Notes under the pieces: model-generated | What the model was told of the DNA's origin: nothing | Database searches by the model: none | The model's input: only the letters and a program-made list of their open reading frames with translations | DNA from: Saccharina japonica | Taxonomy: Eukaryota; Sar; Phaeophyceae; Laminariales; Laminariaceae | DNA: 64,000 nt | NCBI GenBank assembly: GCA_008828725.1 | Contig: MEHQ01001628.1 | Span: forward strand, 186,001 to 250,000 | Direction of reading: 5' to 3' | Made by a program: the position numbers and the translations under genes | Part shown: positions 56,001-62,000 of the stretch, piece by piece | Numbering within the stretch: the stretch's first letter is position 1 | Layout: the number at the start of each line of letters is the position of its first letter

Positions 56001-59000
56001 AACGACCTAGTGGAAACGCTATGCTCATCGGGGTGGGAGGCTCGGGCAAACAGTCTCTTTCAAGGCTTGCGGCGTTCATCTGTGGCTTTGAGGTTCGACA
56101 GCTTTCGGTGACGTCGAAATTCAAGGTACGTGCAATGGTTGGGATGTTGGTCCTTGAAACGATCGTGACAGCACAATGGTTGATGCCTTTGGGAAAAAGA
56201 GGTCGAAGTCGTCTACTAAAAATAGATACCAGGTACTGCTTACGGTGGGTATGCTTGCCTGTTTCTGTGTTTGATGAGCCTCTAGTTCTACTTTTACGTG
56301 CAATAGTCACGACCTGGTATCCATTCACCCAGTGACGCCCACGTATGAAGTCGTTGTTTTCCGTTTTCGGTGGAAGATATTGTTGACAATCCAAGCGCAA
56401 CTAACAACGCGGCATGCTCCGTGTGTCTGGAAGGTGGACGATCTCAAGGAGGCTCTGCAGGAGATGTTCAAAACCGCAGGAGTGAAGGGCATTCCTTTGC
56501 TTTTCCTCATGACGGACGGACAAATCGTCAACGAGAGATTCTTGATCTACATCAACGACATATTGGCCAACGGTTGGATCAGCGACTTGTTCCCCAAGGT
56601 AAGCTCACGACGTACCTCCGCGTTTTCCGGGTGGAAGCGAGCACCTTCTTCACACTGTTTTCGGTGTGACCGATTGCGTTTTTTTTTTTGTCCAGCCAGT
56701 TTGCAGTGCTATCGCTATGATGCATAGTGCTTTTTTGCCAAGACTTCAACAAAAATGAATTTGACCTAAACTTTCCGGGGGTACCAATTCCTCAAAAGAA
56801 AAAATATATTTTGAAACAAAACAACATATATTTTCATGACTGTTTTTGGAATGGACGCCTGCTGTCGTTCATGCCAAGTGCTACACGCTGTTTAGAGTCG
56901 ATGAATGTTCGGTATTTCTCGGTTTGCAAGGCCAGGGCACATTTTAACGCAACCGCGCGGTGTCTTGCACACCTTGAAATAAAAACTCAGGATGAAAGGG
57001 AGGGGCTCGTAGGCGCGCTGAGGAACGAAGCTAAGGCGGCAGGAATTCCGGATACGCCGGAAGCCGGGCTAGAATTCCTTATATCACGGATCAAGAGCAA
57101 TCTTCACATCGTTCTATGCTTCTCACCAGTGGGGGACATCTTCCGCATCCGTAAGAACCTGCCGGGCTTTTGGGGGGAGTCTCGATATCGCGCTATATTA
57201 CCCTTTTCGTCTCGATATCGCGCTATACGCCCCCCTTTGTCTATCGGGCGGAGTTCTTGCAACATCCATGTCGATAGACGAAGGGCGGTGGACTTGAAAG
57301 GTGTCGCTATCCCGATGATGACAATCTAGCGATGACAATTTAACACCAGCGAAAACTGAACACCAACGTCCATATACATACGGCGTCGTAGCATCGCAAG
57401 CGCGTTGTCAGGAGTCGAATAGCTCGATGTCCGCCGAACACGGCACCTTCACGGTTCTTTGTAAGAAGTGATATGTTTTTCAAGGTCTTCTTTTAAGAAA
57501 TTATGCATTCTTCAGTGTCCACAACTCATTTATGCTCACGGCATGATGACACCAATGTCCGATCTACCTGACTAATCGTTATGTTCATATAACAGGTGCC
57601 CGACGATTCCCGGGGCTTATCAACTGCACTGCGGTGGACTTCTTCCACCCATGGCCGAGGCAGGCCTTGATAAGCGTGGCAGCCCGATTCCTGGAGGATG
57701 TGGAGCTTGGAGACATGGCGGTGAAGGAAAGCTTAGCCGTCCACATGGCTGAAGAGCACCTGTCGGTTACAAAGGTATTATCGTTCGTTGGCCATTCGGT
57801 GTCATGATGGGTATCACAAGGCAGCGGCGGTAAAAATGTCGACGATACCGTCTCTAAACAAAGCAATCGATTCAACATTCCACCCCCTTTATAACCCTAC
57901 TGTATATCTATGCACCTTTTAAAAACACGAAAAGACACACCTCGATGGCTGTTATACTGAAATATGTACAGAGTATGACAAGGCAACATACTAACTGTTC
58001 AATTCGGCTTTAGCTTATACCCCTATGTATCACGTCCCAAAGAAAAACCATTTGATTTGTTATTGTACGCTCCTGGCAATCCTTATATTTGTGAGCACGA
58101 ACGTTTTTACCGACCGAGGGGCGCAGTTTCAGTACGCGTGGCTCAGTGTTGTCGCACTCATGCCCTCCCTATGTGTGTGCCCATATGCTCCCTACGAAAA
58201 AGGCATCGACTGCGTACTACGAGACGCAGCGGCGTTACAACTACGTGACCCCCAAGTCATACTTGGAGCTGATTGGTTTCTACAAGTTCCTGCTGGATCA
58301 GAAGCGGACAGAGGTGCAGCGCCAGATCGACCGCCTAGACGTCGGGCTCTCGACGCTCCGAAAAACAGCTGCGGATGTAGCGGAGCTGCAAGTGGACCTC
58401 ACGCATACGATGGTTAAGGTAAGCTAAGGACACGCGCTACGATAAAAAGGTATACCTTTTTTTGGCTGAAACAGTTTCGGAATGACGGGGCTCCTTAACC
58501 CAACACCCTCGGAATATCAACCATTCTTGCCGCGTTGCCATATTTTTCCTTTCATACTTTGGGCCATGGGATTGACCATCTGGTATACGAGTATATACGT
58601 AGCACTTTTATTTCCCCTCCAAAATCTGTTTTGGGTGAGATATATATATATACAGAGCTCCTACACCTGGTATAATGAAGTGGTTATCATGACCTCAAAA
58701 AAATATGGCGCACTACAACCGTAGCATGCGTCTAAGCTCTGCACCAGCCACTGGCCGATTTAAGCTCCGTACCAGCCGCTGGTCCATTTTTTTTCAGGTT
58801 TTTGTCCTAGGATAACTCTCAGCGAAGGAAGAGGTCAGAGGCACGCACACCTCATGGTTACCCCGGTTACTGGCCAGGCCATACATCAGGTAGCGTGTTC
58901 CGCAGTTTTCGCGCCGTCTAATTTGGCCTGGGTATGTTGAGCGCTCAAACGACACGTTGTTGACATGTTTGCAGGTGGAAGAAAAGAAAGCGGCGACGGA

Positions 59001-62000
59001 GGTGCTGCTGGAAGAAATGGGGGTTCAGCGGGCTGGTGCAGGTGACTATTTTTTTTTCGAAACGATTATAGCCACAGCGAGGCGACGACCGTTAAGTTCG
59101 GTTTCTGAACGCAAGCGTCGTCTGAGAGAAGCATGTGTTGCAAGTTTTCTTTTTCAAGCTTCCATTTGGCACGTAGAGTAAGTACACCGTACGTAGTCTG
59201 AGAGTGTTTTAATTGCCCCACAATTTGGAAGGTATTCGGCTTAGATTCTGTGGCTGTCTAGACGGTAACCGAAAGAGACCACAAGCGGAAAAAATGCGTT
59301 CGACAATGCCGTCCATTGACGTGATGTATGTAATACATGAGTCGCCATGTCTGCGCTTACATCAGTTGTCGTGTGTAAAGTCATGGGACCCTTAAAATAT
59401 CCTCCTGATATACATTGTCTGTATCACCCGCGCGCTTCTCACTGCAGAGAAACAGCAAGCTGCCGCCAGCATCGAGGCCGACAAGGCTTCCACGGCCAGT
59501 GCCGGAGCAGCTGCAATCGAAAAGGATGCCGAGAAGGAGCTGGCCCAAGCCGAGCCGGCAATGTTGGCAGCCGCGGAGGCTGTAAACTGTCTGTCCAAGG
59601 CTATGCTTACGGAACTGAAGAGTTTGCCTAAGCCGCCAGCAGGGGTAGACAAGGCAAGAGACGTTCTGCGATAGGGGCTGCATTTTTGAGCCCAAACAAT
59701 GAATATGGCTAACACACACACGCCTCAACCGAAAAGCTACCGAATATGTACATTTGTATCCGATGTAACTAAATATACCCTGGTAAGCTAAATCGTCAGA
59801 TAACTACGAAAAGCCCATGGGGTTACGTGTGTGTCGGGCTTAGCTTAACGTTTTGTTTTCTCAAAGTGGGCTGGTGGTTGAGATTTAAAGCTACTGCCGA
59901 AAGTTGAGAAGCCTCCATAATAACTAGTACCTCACTACTGTATAACGTGCCGCAAGTGCTCCCGGTTAAAACGTTCACGTAACATTTTCATTTTCACTTC
60001 CGCACTGCTGTGCCATGAACTTGCGCGACGACCGCGAGGGAACTCAATTGATGCTCACTGTCCTGCGGCACGTAAATGACTGTCTCGCCAGGTGACGAAG
60101 GCGGTGCTAATTTTGGTGGAGAAGGAGTACAAGAACCATGCATGGGACCGCGCTAAGAAGATGATGAACAACGTCGATCAGTTTAAGAACAGGTAATCAG
60201 CCCCAACCCCTGTGCATCGCGTTGTCTATCGATCCCTTGTGCATCGCGTCATTTATCGTGGGAAAGCGATGGCTCCCAACTCGGAACCACGATGCTCCCG
60301 AGTCGGAACCACGATATTCCTCTCACAGACCGAAATCAATCATCCTGGTGTCGCTTCTGTTGTACACATGGTACGGGTGCGACTGACTCGGAACAACGGT
60401 TATGTGTTTACGTCACCAACCAGCACACACTTGAGTTTATAAATACGTTTGCTTAACGAACGTAATACCTTGTTTTGCTACTATTAAGATGCCTCTGTCA
60501 TCTGCTTATATTTTGGCCTCCTGCTGCACAAGCATCCGGTCAACTACCTCCACCACCCGCTTTTATGTAACCTCCTGCCGAGCGGCCGGTGGTCTAACTC
60601 TGCCATCTGCTTGTATTTGGCCTCCTGCTGAACAGCCTGGTGGCGTTCCGTGGTGAGGACATCACGGAAGACGAGATCAAGAGAATAGAGCCCATCGTAA
60701 ACGACGAAGGCTTCACTGTGGAGAACATGAAGAGCAAGTCTGCCGCCGCCGCGAATTTATGCTCGTGGGTCATTTCCATCTACACCTACAACCGGATTTA
60801 CGTCAAGGTATCGTCATCGTTGAGGTCTTTGTAACGTGGCCGTCCCGCCTTTGTCATAGATATCATTGTCGTTGAGGTCTTGTTTGACGTTCTTATCGCT
60901 GTCTTGCAACGTGTCCCGCCAGCGTCCGTCGCCGGCAACTACTACCAGGTACGTGTTACTTGGCGAGGGCGGCGGGGTTGTGACGATCTCTGGAAACGAT
61001 TGTCGAATCTAACGTCCGCCGAAAATATTTCGACGTGATAGCCGAGAAACTCGAGAGGACAGGAGTCACCCCCGCGGACATCAAGAAACACCTGCTTGCG
61101 AAATGTAACCCCTCTAGAGCTGCAGCCACGTTTTTGGGGACAAAGCAGGGTAGTGTGGGAATACCTTTTGCAGTAATGTAAGGGTTTTAATTTAGCCAAT
61201 GCCCCCCCCCCCCCGACTTGAGTACGACGTAGTGTCACAGGTTGTGTGGCGTTTTCCCGATGTTTTCATGCTAGAAATAAGATGTTCGTGCGTCGAGTAA
61301 TGGTAGAAAATGGTGGTCCAAGCGTTATTTCTCGTAGCGTTGAGGTGATCTTGCCATAATCTTCGTTCTCACCCCAATGAACCCGCTACACGATTAATAG
61401 GTGAAGCCTCTTATGGACAGCTTGGAAGGTGCCCGTAAAGCAAAGGCTGATGCGGATGCGTCGCTGAAGATTTCTAACGATCTCGTGGCCGCTGTGGAGG
61501 CCAAACTGCAGCAGCTTCAGGACAAGTTCATGGAGGTACGTACGATGGCAGAACGGTACGAGTAGAAAAAAAGACATTTATTTGATGCCCACTGTTTTCC
61601 TAATGGCCATTTTTTTTCCAAAGTTTTTTTTTATTGGTGGAAAATCCCTGGTCGACTGCTGTCGTCATCCAGGGTCGCGACGACATTTGGTGCCCGCCGT
61701 TTTCCTTCTGGTGGTCTATTTTGTTTTCACGGGAAATTTTGATTGGTACAAATCCCTAGTCGATCGGTGTCGTCATTCAGCGTCGTGACATCGCTTTTCA
61801 GGAAAACTAAAAGGTCTGTCTAGTAGTTTTTCTGCTACGCGTACGCACCAGCAGTATGCTTGGTTTAGGTGACCCCCCCCGTCGTCTTGAGACGACGACT
61901 TAGGCGTGGAGGGAGGAACAATAACTAATCGTAGTGTACAAAATCCCGGACATCGCACATCGCCTCGCCCTTATCTAATACTCGTACGTATGATAATCAT

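Noticed and set aside
59640..59650. GT donor for exon 45 at 59645
   Set aside because: Phase-compatible, but it removes three residues that the family alignment keeps; the GC donor at 59654 has the better AAG|GCAAG context.
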